Part shown: positions 44,776 to 52,525 of the stretch, piece after piece | Numbering within the stretch: position 1 is the first letter of the stretch | Layout of the letters: every line of letters begins with the position of its first letter | Assembly: GCF_013403975.1 (NCBI RefSeq) | Contig: NZ_JABFDH010000002.1 | Span: 248,001 to 312,000, forward strand | DNA: 64,000 nucleotides | From: Winogradskyella ursingii | GTDB taxonomy: Bacteria > Bacteroidota > Bacteroidia > Flavobacteriales > Flavobacteriaceae | Direction: 5' to 3' | Position numbers and translations under genes: made by a program | Notes under the pieces: generated by a model | Databases searched by the model: none | Told to the model about the DNA's origin: nothing | The model's input: only the letters and a program-made list of their open reading frames with translations

Positions 44776-47727
44776 TTGAAGAATCCTAAACTTATTTCGG
44801 CTTTCCTTGTCATCGCTCTCTTTTTTAGTTGCGAAGAAAAAACAGAAATTCCACCTGCCGAAAAAGACCAGCCACTTATAAATTACGTCAACACATTCAT
44901 CGGAACTGGTGGTCACGGCCACACGTATCCTGGTGCAACGCTGCCTTTTGGGATGATGCAACTGAGTCCAGATACACGATTAGAAGGTTGGGATGGATGC
45001 TCTGGCTATCATTATTCAGACGAATATATTTACGGTTTTTCGCATACACATCTTAGCGGAACAGGAATTAGCGATTATGGTGATGTGTTGTTGATGCCAA
45101 CCAACGAAACCAATTTTAATAATGGTGCAGATGGTAAAAAAGGGTATCGTGCGTACTTTTCTCACGAGAATGAAACTGCCGAACCTGGCTATTACAAAGT
45201 GCATTTAGATTCGACAAATATTGATGTGGAACTGACGGTTTCTTTGCGAAGTGGCATTCATAAATACCAATTTCCATCTGTTGAAAATCAATATGTGGTT
45301 TTAGATTTGGACCATCGTGATAAGGTTCTGGACCATAAAATCAACAAGTTGAATGACTATGAAATCAATGGCCTCAGACATTCTTCGGCTTGGGCTAAAG
45401 ACCAGCGTTTATTTTACCATATTAAGTTTTCGCATCCTATTAAAGACATTGTTTACGAGGACAACGATGGCACAGCTATTTCTAAAAATTATAAGTTCGA
45501 AAGTAAAAAAGCCGTACTACTTTTTGAAAATCCCAATAACGAACCCATTCTTGTAAAAACAGGAATTTCAGCCGTTGACGAGAAAGGTGCTCGTGAAAAT
45601 TTAGAAGCTGAAATCGGAAACAAAGATTTTGAAACCGTTAAAAAAGAAGCTCAAGACTATTGGGAAACCCAGCTTGAAAAAATAGTCATTGAAAGCGATG
45701 AATTGAATAAGAAAACTAACTTTTACACGGCATTATACCATACAATGCTTGCACCAAATCGCTATCAAGATGTGGATGGCCGCTATAGAGGTATGGACCT
45801 AGAAATTCATAATGCTGATTTTGATTATTACACGGTATTCTCACTTTGGGACACTTACAGAGCTGCACATCCGCTTTATACGATTATTGAACAAGAAAGA
45901 ACAAATCATTTCATCAACACGTTTTTAGCAAAATATGATGAAGGTGGCATTATGCCAATGTGGGATTTGGCGGGAAATTACACGGATTGTATGATTGGTT
46001 ATCACGCTGTTCCTGTTGTGGCAGATGCATATTTAAAGGGTATTCGAAATTATGATATTGACAAAGCTTTTGAGGCGATGAAACATTCGGCAACACGAGA
46101 TAAATTCGGGCTGGAAGCTTATAAAGAATATGGCTTTATTCCCGTGGACGAGGAAAGCGAATCCGTTTCCAAAACCTTGGAATATGCCTATGACGATTGG
46201 ACCATTGCGCAAATGGCAAAAGATATGGGCAAAACTGAAGATTATAAAAACTACATTCAACGAGCGCAGTATTACAAAAATGTGTTTGACCCAGAGACGA
46301 AATTTATGCGAGGTCGTTTTAGGAACACCTGGTTTGCACCTTTTGACCCTTACGAAGTCAACTTTAACTATACTGAAGCCAATTCATGGCAGTACAGTTT
46401 TTATGTGCCACAAGATGTTTCAGGATTTATAGATTTGCTTGGTGGTAAAGACCAATTGGAAGCACAATTAGACGAGTTATTTTCGGCAAAGACAGAAACT
46501 TCGGGTAGAGACCAGTCTGATATTACAGGTTTGATTGGGCAATATGCCCATGGAAATGAGCCTAGTCATCATATGGCTTACCTCTATAATTTTGTGAATA
46601 AACCACATAAAACTCAAGAAAAAGTCCATCAGATTTTAACTGAATTGTATAAAAATGATCCTGATGGAGTTTCTGGAAATGAAGACTGTGGGCAGATGAG
46701 TGCTTGGTACGTATTGAGTTCAATGGGATTTTATTCGGTAACACCTGGAAGTAATGAATACATTATCGGGACACCTTTGTTTGAAAAAGCAACTATTAAT
46801 TTAGAAAATGGAAAACAATTTAATATTATCGCCAAAAATGTAAGTGATACAAACAAGTATGTTGAATACGTAAAACTAAATGGAAAGGATTTAGACGTTA
46901 CTTTTATAACACACGATGACATTGCTTCTGGTGGTACATTGGAATTTAAAATGACGGACAATCCAGCAGTTTGGGGAAGCCGAGAAGGCCAAGAGCCAAA
47001 AACGGAAATTATCGAACATCTCATCTTACCTACGCCATATATTGAAAAAGGAGATATTACCTTTAGAGGTGAAACTGAAGTGGTTTTGAATACTTCAGAA
47101 AAAGATGCAAAAATTTACTATGCTGTTAATGGTGCAGATTTCGAAATTTATAAAGAACCTTTTAAAATTTCAGAAGATGCAAAAGTAAAGTTGTATTCAG
47201 AAAAGGGAGATTTAAAAAGTCCGATCTTAACAACTCCATTTTATAAGATAGACCCAAACCTCAGCATTACTTTAGAAAGTGAGTTTGCCAATCAGTATTC
47301 CGCTGGCGGAAATGATGCACTGATTGATGGGATTAGAAGTACGAAGAATTATAGAACTGGTAGCTGGCAAGGTTATCATGATACCGATTTGGTGGCGACT
47401 GTGGATTTAGGTTCTCAAAAAGAAATCTCTACTGTTAGTGTTAACTTTCTACAAGACCAAGGCGCATGGATATTTTATCCTACTGAAGTGCAATGTCTGG
47501 TTTCAAAAGACGGTAAAAATTATTCCGCTCTATCAACCCAAAAGATTGATGCTTCAAAACGTAATAGCGAACTTGAAATTAAAACTGTAGAATTTAAAAT
47601 TCCAAAAACAGAATATAAATACGTAAAAATCATTGCCAAGAAATTAGGCGAGCTACCCGAATGGCATTTGGGTTACCCAATGGATGGGAGAAGCTGGATT
47701 TTTGTGGATGAAATTTCGATTAATTAA
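44776..47727 (+). CDS. Alpha-1,2-mannosidase, GH92 family, lipoprotein
   Basis: The protein has 983 residues, starting at TTG (44776); the upstream in-frame TAG at 44743 and the absence of an ATG support this, and the start gives the lipoprotein signal KNPKLISAFLVIALFFSC (Cys 19) followed by acidic EE. The GH92 core (about 35-745) shows VNTFIGTGGHGHTYPGA, SGTGISDYGDVL, DYYTVFSLWDTYRAAHPL and GVSGNEDCGQMSAWYVLSS, typical of calcium-dependent exo-alpha-mannosidases. The C-terminus has a chitobiase-like beta domain and an F5/8C-like module (about 845-983) like those of the divergent GH20. It is the first gene of a GH92-transporter-asparaginase operon. Confidence 0.94.
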   Translation: MKNPKLISAFLVIALFFSCEEKTEIPPAEKDQPLINYVNTFIGTGGHGHTYPGATLPFGMMQLSPDTRLEGWDGCSGYHYSDEYIYGFSHTHLSGTGISDYGDVLLMPTNETNFNNGADGKKGYRAYFSHENETAEPGYYKVHLDSTNIDVELTVSLRSGIHKYQFPSVENQYVVLDLDHRDKVLDHKINKLNDYEINGLRHSSAWAKDQRLFYHIKFSHPIKDIVYEDNDGTAISKNYKFESKKAVLLFENPNNEPILVKTGISAVDEKGARENLEAEIGNKDFETVKKEAQDYWETQLEKIVIESDELNKKTNFYTALYHTMLAPNRYQDVDGRYRGMDLEIHNADFDYYTVFSLWDTYRAAHPLYTIIEQERTNHFINTFLAKYDEGGIMPMWDLAGNYTDCMIGYHAVPVVADAYLKGIRNYDIDKAFEAMKHSATRDKFGLEAYKEYGFIPVDEESESVSKTLEYAYDDWTIAQMAKDMGKTEDYKNYIQRAQYYKNVFDPETKFMRGRFRNTWFAPFDPYEVNFNYTEANSWQYSFYVPQDVSGFIDLLGGKDQLEAQLDELFSAKTETSGRDQSDITGLIGQYAHGNEPSHHMAYLYNFVNKPHKTQEKVHQILTELYKNDPDGVSGNEDCGQMSAWYVLSSMGFYSVTPGSNEYIIGTPLFEKATINLENGKQFNIIAKNVSDTNKYVEYVKLNGKDLDVTFITHDDIASGGTLEFKMTDNPAVWGSREGQEPKTEIIEHLILPTPYIEKGDITFRGETEVVLNTSEKDAKIYYAVNGADFEIYKEPFKISEDAKVKLYSEKGDLKSPILTTPFYKIDPNLSITLESEFANQYSAGGNDALIDGIRSTKNYRTGSWQGYHDTDLVATVDLGSQKEISTVSVNFLQDQGAWIFYPTEVQCLVSKDGKNYSALSTQKIDASKRNSELEIKTVEFKIPKTEYKYVKIIAKKLGELPEWHLGYPMDGRSWIFVDEISIN

Positions 47728-47747
47728 ACTAACTAACAACTAATAAA

Positions 47748-49421
47748 ATGAGTAATCAAAACAACAAATCTGCCTTAGCGACTTTATGCACGGTTTTCTT
47801 TTTTTGGGGATTTATAGCAGCATCAAACGGCGTATTTATTCCTTTTTGTAAAACCTATTTTAACATAGACCAATTTCAATCACAATTGGTGGATTTTGCG
47901 TTTTATGGAGCTTATTACATTGGAGCGCTACTACTATTTATAATGTCTGGTTCTATTAAAAAAGATATTATGAATAATTGGGGCTACAAAAATGGAATTA
48001 TTTATGGTCTGCTGTTATCAGCGATTGGTGCATTCGTCATGTATCCTGCAACAGCAGGTGCTGAACAGGGTCAAACAAGTGTTTTTTATTTAGTACTTAT
48101 AGCTTATTTTATAGTCGCATTGGGTTTTTCATTGCAACAAACCGCAGCCAATCCCTTCGCCATTGCCCTAGGAGACCCTAAAACAGGGTCACATCGATTG
48201 AATTTAGCTGGAGGCATCAACTCATTTGGAACAACCATTGGACCCATCGTGGTAAGCTTGGTGATATTCGGTTCCGCCTCATGGAGTACAGATGAATTAG
48301 CATCTATGATTTCCAATAACGAAATTTCATTAGTAACCGTACAAACCCTTTATTTAGGTGTAGGTGCATTGTTTTTGGTTGCAGCAGCCCTATTTTACTT
48401 CTCAAAAAAATTACCATCCCTCAAATCGGAAACAGTTTTTGAACCAGCCAATAAAGCACGAAATTTACTGGTGCTTTTAACCGTGGTTATTATTGGTTGT
48501 TTTGGCTATATTTTCAGTACGTATTCTGGTGGTGAAATTGCTTCGGAATCCTTAGAAAACACACGATTAATTGTATTGTTTATAGCCCTTTTTGCCGTAA
48601 TTGTAGCTGTTTTTGTGGCGAATTCCAGTGCCTCAAAAAATCCTGAAGGTTGGGGAGCCATGAAATATCCGCAATTGGTGTTGGGCATGCTCGCGATTTT
48701 TATGTACGTTGGTGTGGAAGTGACCATAGGCAGTAATTTGGGCGAACTCTTAAAACAAGATGTTGATGGAACAGGTTCAAATTTATTAGGTTTGCCTGTA
48801 TTGAACGATTCGCAACTCGGTATTTATATTTCTATGTATTGGGGCGGATTGATGATTGGCCGTTGGGTTGGTGCCATAACCGTTTTTAACCCAAGTAAAG
48901 GTTTGAAAAAAGTATTGCTGATTTTGGTACCTTATGTAGCATTCGGAGTTATTCTTGCCGTAAATTACATCGCTGGCAATGAATTTTCCAGTAAAGAAAT
49001 TCTATTCTTCGCCATCTGCATTGCTGTTCAGATTGCTGGATTTTTTATCGCAAAAGACAATCCCGTACAAACACTCAAAGTATTCAGTTTATTAGGTGTC
49101 ATTGCTATGCTTATTGGATTATTTTCATCTGGAAATGTTGCACTCTTCGCCTTTTTATCTGGAGGATTATTCTGTTCAATTATGTGGCCTTGTATCTTTA
49201 CCTTGAGTATTGCAGGTCTCGGAAAATATACGTCTCAAGGTTCGGCGTTTTTAATTATGATGATTCTCGGTGGAGCTATCATTCCGCCTGTACAAGGGAA
49301 ATTGGCTGATGTGTTTACGATTCAATCATCGTATTGGATTGCTGTAGGCTGTTTTATTTATTTGTTGTTTTATGCGTTTAGGACTAAAACGGTTTTGGAT
49401 AAACAAGGAGTGGAATATTAA
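47748..49421 (+). CDS. Sugar:cation MFS transporter, FucP-like
   Basis: This 557-residue inner-membrane transporter of the FucP/glucose-galactose MFS group is expected to have 12-14 helices. Recognisable segments are [54 protein letters not shown] and [11 protein letters not shown]. It is longer than typical FucP (about 430), with extra hydrophobic segments around residues 230-290 and 400-450. The position between GH92 (20-nt gap) and the glycosylasparaginase suggests that it imports mannose or GlcNAc released outside the inner membrane. Confidence 0.9.
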   Translation: MSNQNNKSALATLCTVFFFWGFIAASNGVFIPFCKTYFNIDQFQSQLVDFAFYGAYYIGALLLFIMSGSIKKDIMNNWGYKNGIIYGLLLSAIGAFVMYPATAGAEQGQTSVFYLVLIAYFIVALGFSLQQTAANPFAIALGDPKTGSHRLNLAGGINSFGTTIGPIVVSLVIFGSASWSTDELASMISNNEISLVTVQTLYLGVGALFLVAAALFYFSKKLPSLKSETVFEPANKARNLLVLLTVVIIGCFGYIFSTYSGGEIASESLENTRLIVLFIALFAVIVAVFVANSSASKNPEGWGAMKYPQLVLGMLAIFMYVGVEVTIGSNLGELLKQDVDGTGSNLLGLPVLNDSQLGIYISMYWGGLMIGRWVGAITVFNPSKGLKKVLLILVPYVAFGVILAVNYIAGNEFSSKEILFFAICIAVQIAGFFIAKDNPVQTLKVFSLLGVIAMLIGLFSSGNVALFAFLSGGLFCSIMWPCIFTLSIAGLGKYTSQGSAFLIMMILGGAIIPPVQGKLADVFTIQSSYWIAVGCFIYLLFYAFRTKTVLDKQGVEY

Positions 49422-49428
49422 TTTAGGA

Positions 49429-49446
49429 TTTCCGCCTTCGCGGAAA
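49429..49446. repeat. TTTCCGC/GCGGAAA palindrome
   Basis: A perfect 7-bp hairpin with a CTTC loop lies between the transporter stop and the asparaginase start. It is a relative of the ATTCCTGC palindromes elsewhere in the window. Confidence 0.55.
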
Positions 49447-49464
49447 CGTACAATCAACTTTTCG

Positions 49465-50460
49465 ATGAAACGACGTAAATTCATAAAAAATACTTCATTA
49501 ACAGGCATTGGATTGGCTGTTGGTGCTTCAGCCTTAAATTGTAAAGAAAATAAAACTGAAAAGTCTAATCATATGATTTCAACTAAAAACACACTTCCAA
49601 AAGCCATTTGCACTTGGGGATTTGTACGTGCCAACGCCAAAGCTGGTGAAGAACTCGCAAAAGGCGCCAAAGCCTTAGACGCTGCCATTGCAGGAGTGGA
49701 AGTCGAAGAAGAAAATCTCAAAAATACAACGGTTGGCAAAGGGGGTGCGCCCGACCGTGAAGGTAACGTGACACTAGATGCATGTGTTATGGATAGCGAT
49801 GGAGATTGCGGAGCAGTAGTTTGTGTTGAGAATATTACAAATGTAGCCTTATTGGCAAAAAAGGTAATGGAAGACACACCCCACGTTATGTTAGCAGGAG
49901 AAGGTGCTGAAGAATTTGCCTATTCTCAAGGTTTTGAAAAAGAAAACCTACTCACGGAAGATTCAAAAAAAGCCTGGGAAGAATGGAAAAAATCACCAGA
50001 ATATAAACCCATAATCAACATTGAAAACCACGATACCATAGGAATGCTTTGCATCGATAAAGATGGAGATATTGCTGGAGCATGCACAACATCTGGTTTA
50101 TCCTATAAAATGAAAGGTCGTGTTGGGGATTCGCCAATAATCGGTTCGGGTTTGTTTATCGATAACGAAATTGGTGGTGCAGTTGCCACAGGAATGGGTG
50201 AAGAAGTTATGAAAACAGTTGGCAGTTTTCTGATTGTCGAATTAATGCGAAATGGTATGAGTCCGCAAGAAGCTTGCGAGGAAGCTGTTAAACGAATTGT
50301 ATCTAAAAACGATAGGTATAAAGACTTTCAAATCGCCTATATTGCCATGGATAAAGCAGGTAATGTTGGTGCCTATTGTATTCATGAAGGCTTTACCTAT
50401 ATGAATTATGAAGATAGTACTAATAAAAATGTAAAGGTGGATTTTTACAACAAAGCTTAA
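49465..50460 (+). CDS. N4-(beta-N-acetylglucosaminyl)-L-asparaginase (glycosylasparaginase)
   Basis: This 331-residue N-terminal nucleophile hydrolase cleaves the GlcNAc-Asn bond left after an N-glycan is trimmed. I chose the ATG at 49465; the longer frame overlaps the transporter and runs through a palindrome. The leader MKRRKFIKNTSLTGIGLAVG with ASALNC combines a twin-arginine signal and a lipobox, indicating export in folded form. The precursor is expected to self-cleave before Thr of HDTIGML (about residue 191). Other signatures are GGAPDREGNVTLDACVMD, CTTSGLSYKMKGRVGDSPIIG and ATGMGEEVMK. Its 3' end overlaps the convergent aldehyde dehydrogenase by 4 nt. Confidence 0.93.
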   Translation: MKRRKFIKNTSLTGIGLAVGASALNCKENKTEKSNHMISTKNTLPKAICTWGFVRANAKAGEELAKGAKALDAAIAGVEVEEENLKNTTVGKGGAPDREGNVTLDACVMDSDGDCGAVVCVENITNVALLAKKVMEDTPHVMLAGEGAEEFAYSQGFEKENLLTEDSKKAWEEWKKSPEYKPIINIENHDTIGMLCIDKDGDIAGACTTSGLSYKMKGRVGDSPIIGSGLFIDNEIGGAVATGMGEEVMKTVGSFLIVELMRNGMSPQEACEEAVKRIVSKNDRYKDFQIAYIAMDKAGNVGAYCIHEGFTYMNYEDSTNKNVKVDFYNKA

Positions 50461-51866
50461 AACCATTTAATAGTCAACCGAGCCAACTTCTCTTTAAAAT
50501 CGGTATAAGGTGGAAACAATAATTCTGTTACACCAAATGTATGTTGCTTGATTACTGCACGTTTATTGCTGAAAGCTTCAAATCCATAAAATCCGTGACT
50601 TTTACCGATACCACTATTATTAATACCACCAAAAGGTAAATTATGATTGGTATATTGGATAATTGTATTATTAATACAAGTTCCACCTGCTCTTGTATTA
50701 TTTATGATTTTGTCTGTATTCGATTTACTCTTGCTAAAAATATATAAAGCCAACGGTCGCTCTTTAGAATTGATATAACTAATTGCCATATCCAAACTCT
50801 CATAAGTGACAATAGGTAAAATTGGGCCAAAAATTTCTTCTTCCAAAAGCGCTGCTTCAGGTTTTAAATCTGAAATGATAGTAGGTTCAATATATTTTGA
50901 ACTGGCATCACTCTTTCCTCCAACTTCAAATTTAGCATTCAGTTTTTGAGCATTTTCAAGATAGCTATTCAACCTTTCAAAATGGTTGTCGGTTACAATT
51001 CTGCCATAGGAATTTGAGTCTTTTGGATTATTTTGAAAGAAATGTTGCAACCATTTTTTACAAGCTTGAATAAATTCTGACTTTATCGATTGATCAATCA
51101 ACACATAATCAGGGCAAATACAAATCTGACCGGCATTAAGGAATTTTCCCCACATTATTTTTTTCGCTGCTTTGTCGATATTTGCTGTTTTGTCGATTAC
51201 AGTGGGTGATTTTCCTCCAAGCTCTAAAGTCACTGAAGTAAGATGTTTTGATGCAGCTTCCATCACTATTTTACCAACTTTGGGAGAACCCGTAAAAAAG
51301 ATATGGTTAAATGGTAGTTTCAATAGTTCCGTAGACGTCTCAACTTCACCTTCTACTAGAGCTACTTCATCATCTTTAAAAACGTCAGACACAATTTTTG
51401 CCATGAGAGCAGAGGAATTTGGCGTCATTTCCGAAGGTTTTATGATTGCGGTATTTCCTGCCGCTATTGCCGAAACCAAAGGTCCAAAGGTTAAGTTGAA
51501 AGGGAAATTCCAAGGAGAAATTATTAGACAAACCCCTTTAGACTCGTATTTTATATATGAACTTGAACCCAACATTGATACAGGAGTACTCACTTTTTGA
51601 TTTCGCATCCATTTGTGCAAACAGGTTTTGGTGTGTTTTATATCACCTAATATGGCATAGATTTCTGTGAGCTCTGATTCTAATTTAGGCTTACCCAAAT
51701 CATCTTTTAAAGCTTTATGAATGTCGTTTCTGTAAGTGACCTCAATTGCTTTTTTAAGTCGGTTTAAGATTTTTATTCTTTCATCGTAACTAGTTTTCCC
51801 AACCGTTATAAGATTGGACTGTTGTTTTAAAAACAGTTCTTTATATGTATTTTCTATATAGTCCAT
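50457..51866 (-). CDS. Aldehyde dehydrogenase (class 3-like)
   Basis: This 469-residue NAD(P)-dependent aldehyde dehydrogenase has ISPWNFPFNLTFGPLVSAIAAGN (Rossmann region), IKPSEMTPN, FTGSPKVGKIVMEAA, VTLELGGKSP with the general-base Glu, and NAGQICICPDY with the catalytic Cys near residue 250. The GGTCINN stretch and the short C-terminus are typical of the class 3/coniferyl-type group. It is cytoplasmic, with a broad range of aldehyde substrates. It is transcribed alone, toward the glycan locus but on the opposite strand. Confidence 0.93.
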   Translation of the reverse strand: MDYIENTYKELFLKQQSNLITVGKTSYDERIKILNRLKKAIEVTYRNDIHKALKDDLGKPKLESELTEIYAILGDIKHTKTCLHKWMRNQKVSTPVSMLGSSSYIKYESKGVCLIISPWNFPFNLTFGPLVSAIAAGNTAIIKPSEMTPNSSALMAKIVSDVFKDDEVALVEGEVETSTELLKLPFNHIFFTGSPKVGKIVMEAASKHLTSVTLELGGKSPTVIDKTANIDKAAKKIMWGKFLNAGQICICPDYVLIDQSIKSEFIQACKKWLQHFFQNNPKDSNSYGRIVTDNHFERLNSYLENAQKLNAKFEVGGKSDASSKYIEPTIISDLKPEAALLEEEIFGPILPIVTYESLDMAISYINSKERPLALYIFSKSKSNTDKIINNTRAGGTCINNTIIQYTNHNLPFGGINNSGIGKSHGFYGFEAFSNKRAVIKQHTFGVTELLFPPYTDFKEKLARLTIKWF

Positions 51867-52132
51867 AATTTGTTGTGACTGTTTGGCTGAAGTGTTGATA
51901 GCATTTCATCGATAGTATTGTTATGTACATGTATTTCAGACATTTACATCTCTTATTTACATTTAAAAACAACGGTTTTATTGGGCTGACAATCCATTTT
52001 GTGTATTTCATCGATGTTTTTTACCAACCGATGTCACTTATCTAATTATCGGCTTGTTTCATCTAAAAATTTCATTCACATTAAATATCCGCCGTTTCTT
52101 TGACTCGAAGTTAAAACAAATATGCTTCAATT

Positions 52133-52393
52133 ATGAAAAAAGGTTTAATCATTATCGCATTCTTAACGTTCTCTCTAGCAGGTTTTGCTCAGGAAGCCAC
52201 AGTTGCGACAAATGACACTAACTTAGTTGAAACTGTAAAGACAGAACAGCCAGAAGCTAAAAAAGCTACTATATCTGCTGAAACGAAAGCGAAAGTTTTA
52301 AAATTAAACCACAAGAAAAGTAACGAAATCATAAGTATCAAGGCTTACCGTAAGAGTTTACATATTAAAGTAAAAACCGTAAAGCTTTGCTAA
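52133..52393 (+). CDS. Small secreted protein of unknown function
   Basis: The protein has 86 residues with a clear signal peptide (MKKGLIIIAFLTFSLAGFAQ). The mature part is polar and rich in Lys, Thr and Glu, ending IKVKTVKLC. I recognise no domain. It is preceded by about 266 nt without genes, in which I see no structured element, and is followed by a strong terminator, so it is a single-gene unit. Confidence 0.65.
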   Translation: MKKGLIIIAFLTFSLAGFAQEATVATNDTNLVETVKTEQPEAKKATISAETKAKVLKLNHKKSNEIISIKAYRKSLHIKVKTVKLC

Positions 52394-52417
52394 TAAAATT
52401 AATGTGCTATTAATCAT

Positions 52418-52449
52418 AAAAAGCCGAAACGTCTGTTTCGGCTTTTTTT
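52418..52449 (+). terminator. Intrinsic terminator after the small secreted protein
   Basis: A perfect 13-bp stem (AAAAAGCCGAAAC with its complement), a GTCT loop and a T-run, about 25 nt after the stop codon. Confidence 0.92.
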
Positions 52450-52525
52450 ATTCTATATTTTAAAATCACTTTCTTCATTTCGAATTTTAAGTTTCGTAGT
52501 TTTATAAACTTCAAAACTAATATTC

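Noticed and set aside
49372..49464. Longer start for the glycosylasparaginase
   Set aside because: It would overlap the transporter gene by 50 nt, run through a palindrome and bury the twin-arginine signal inside the protein.
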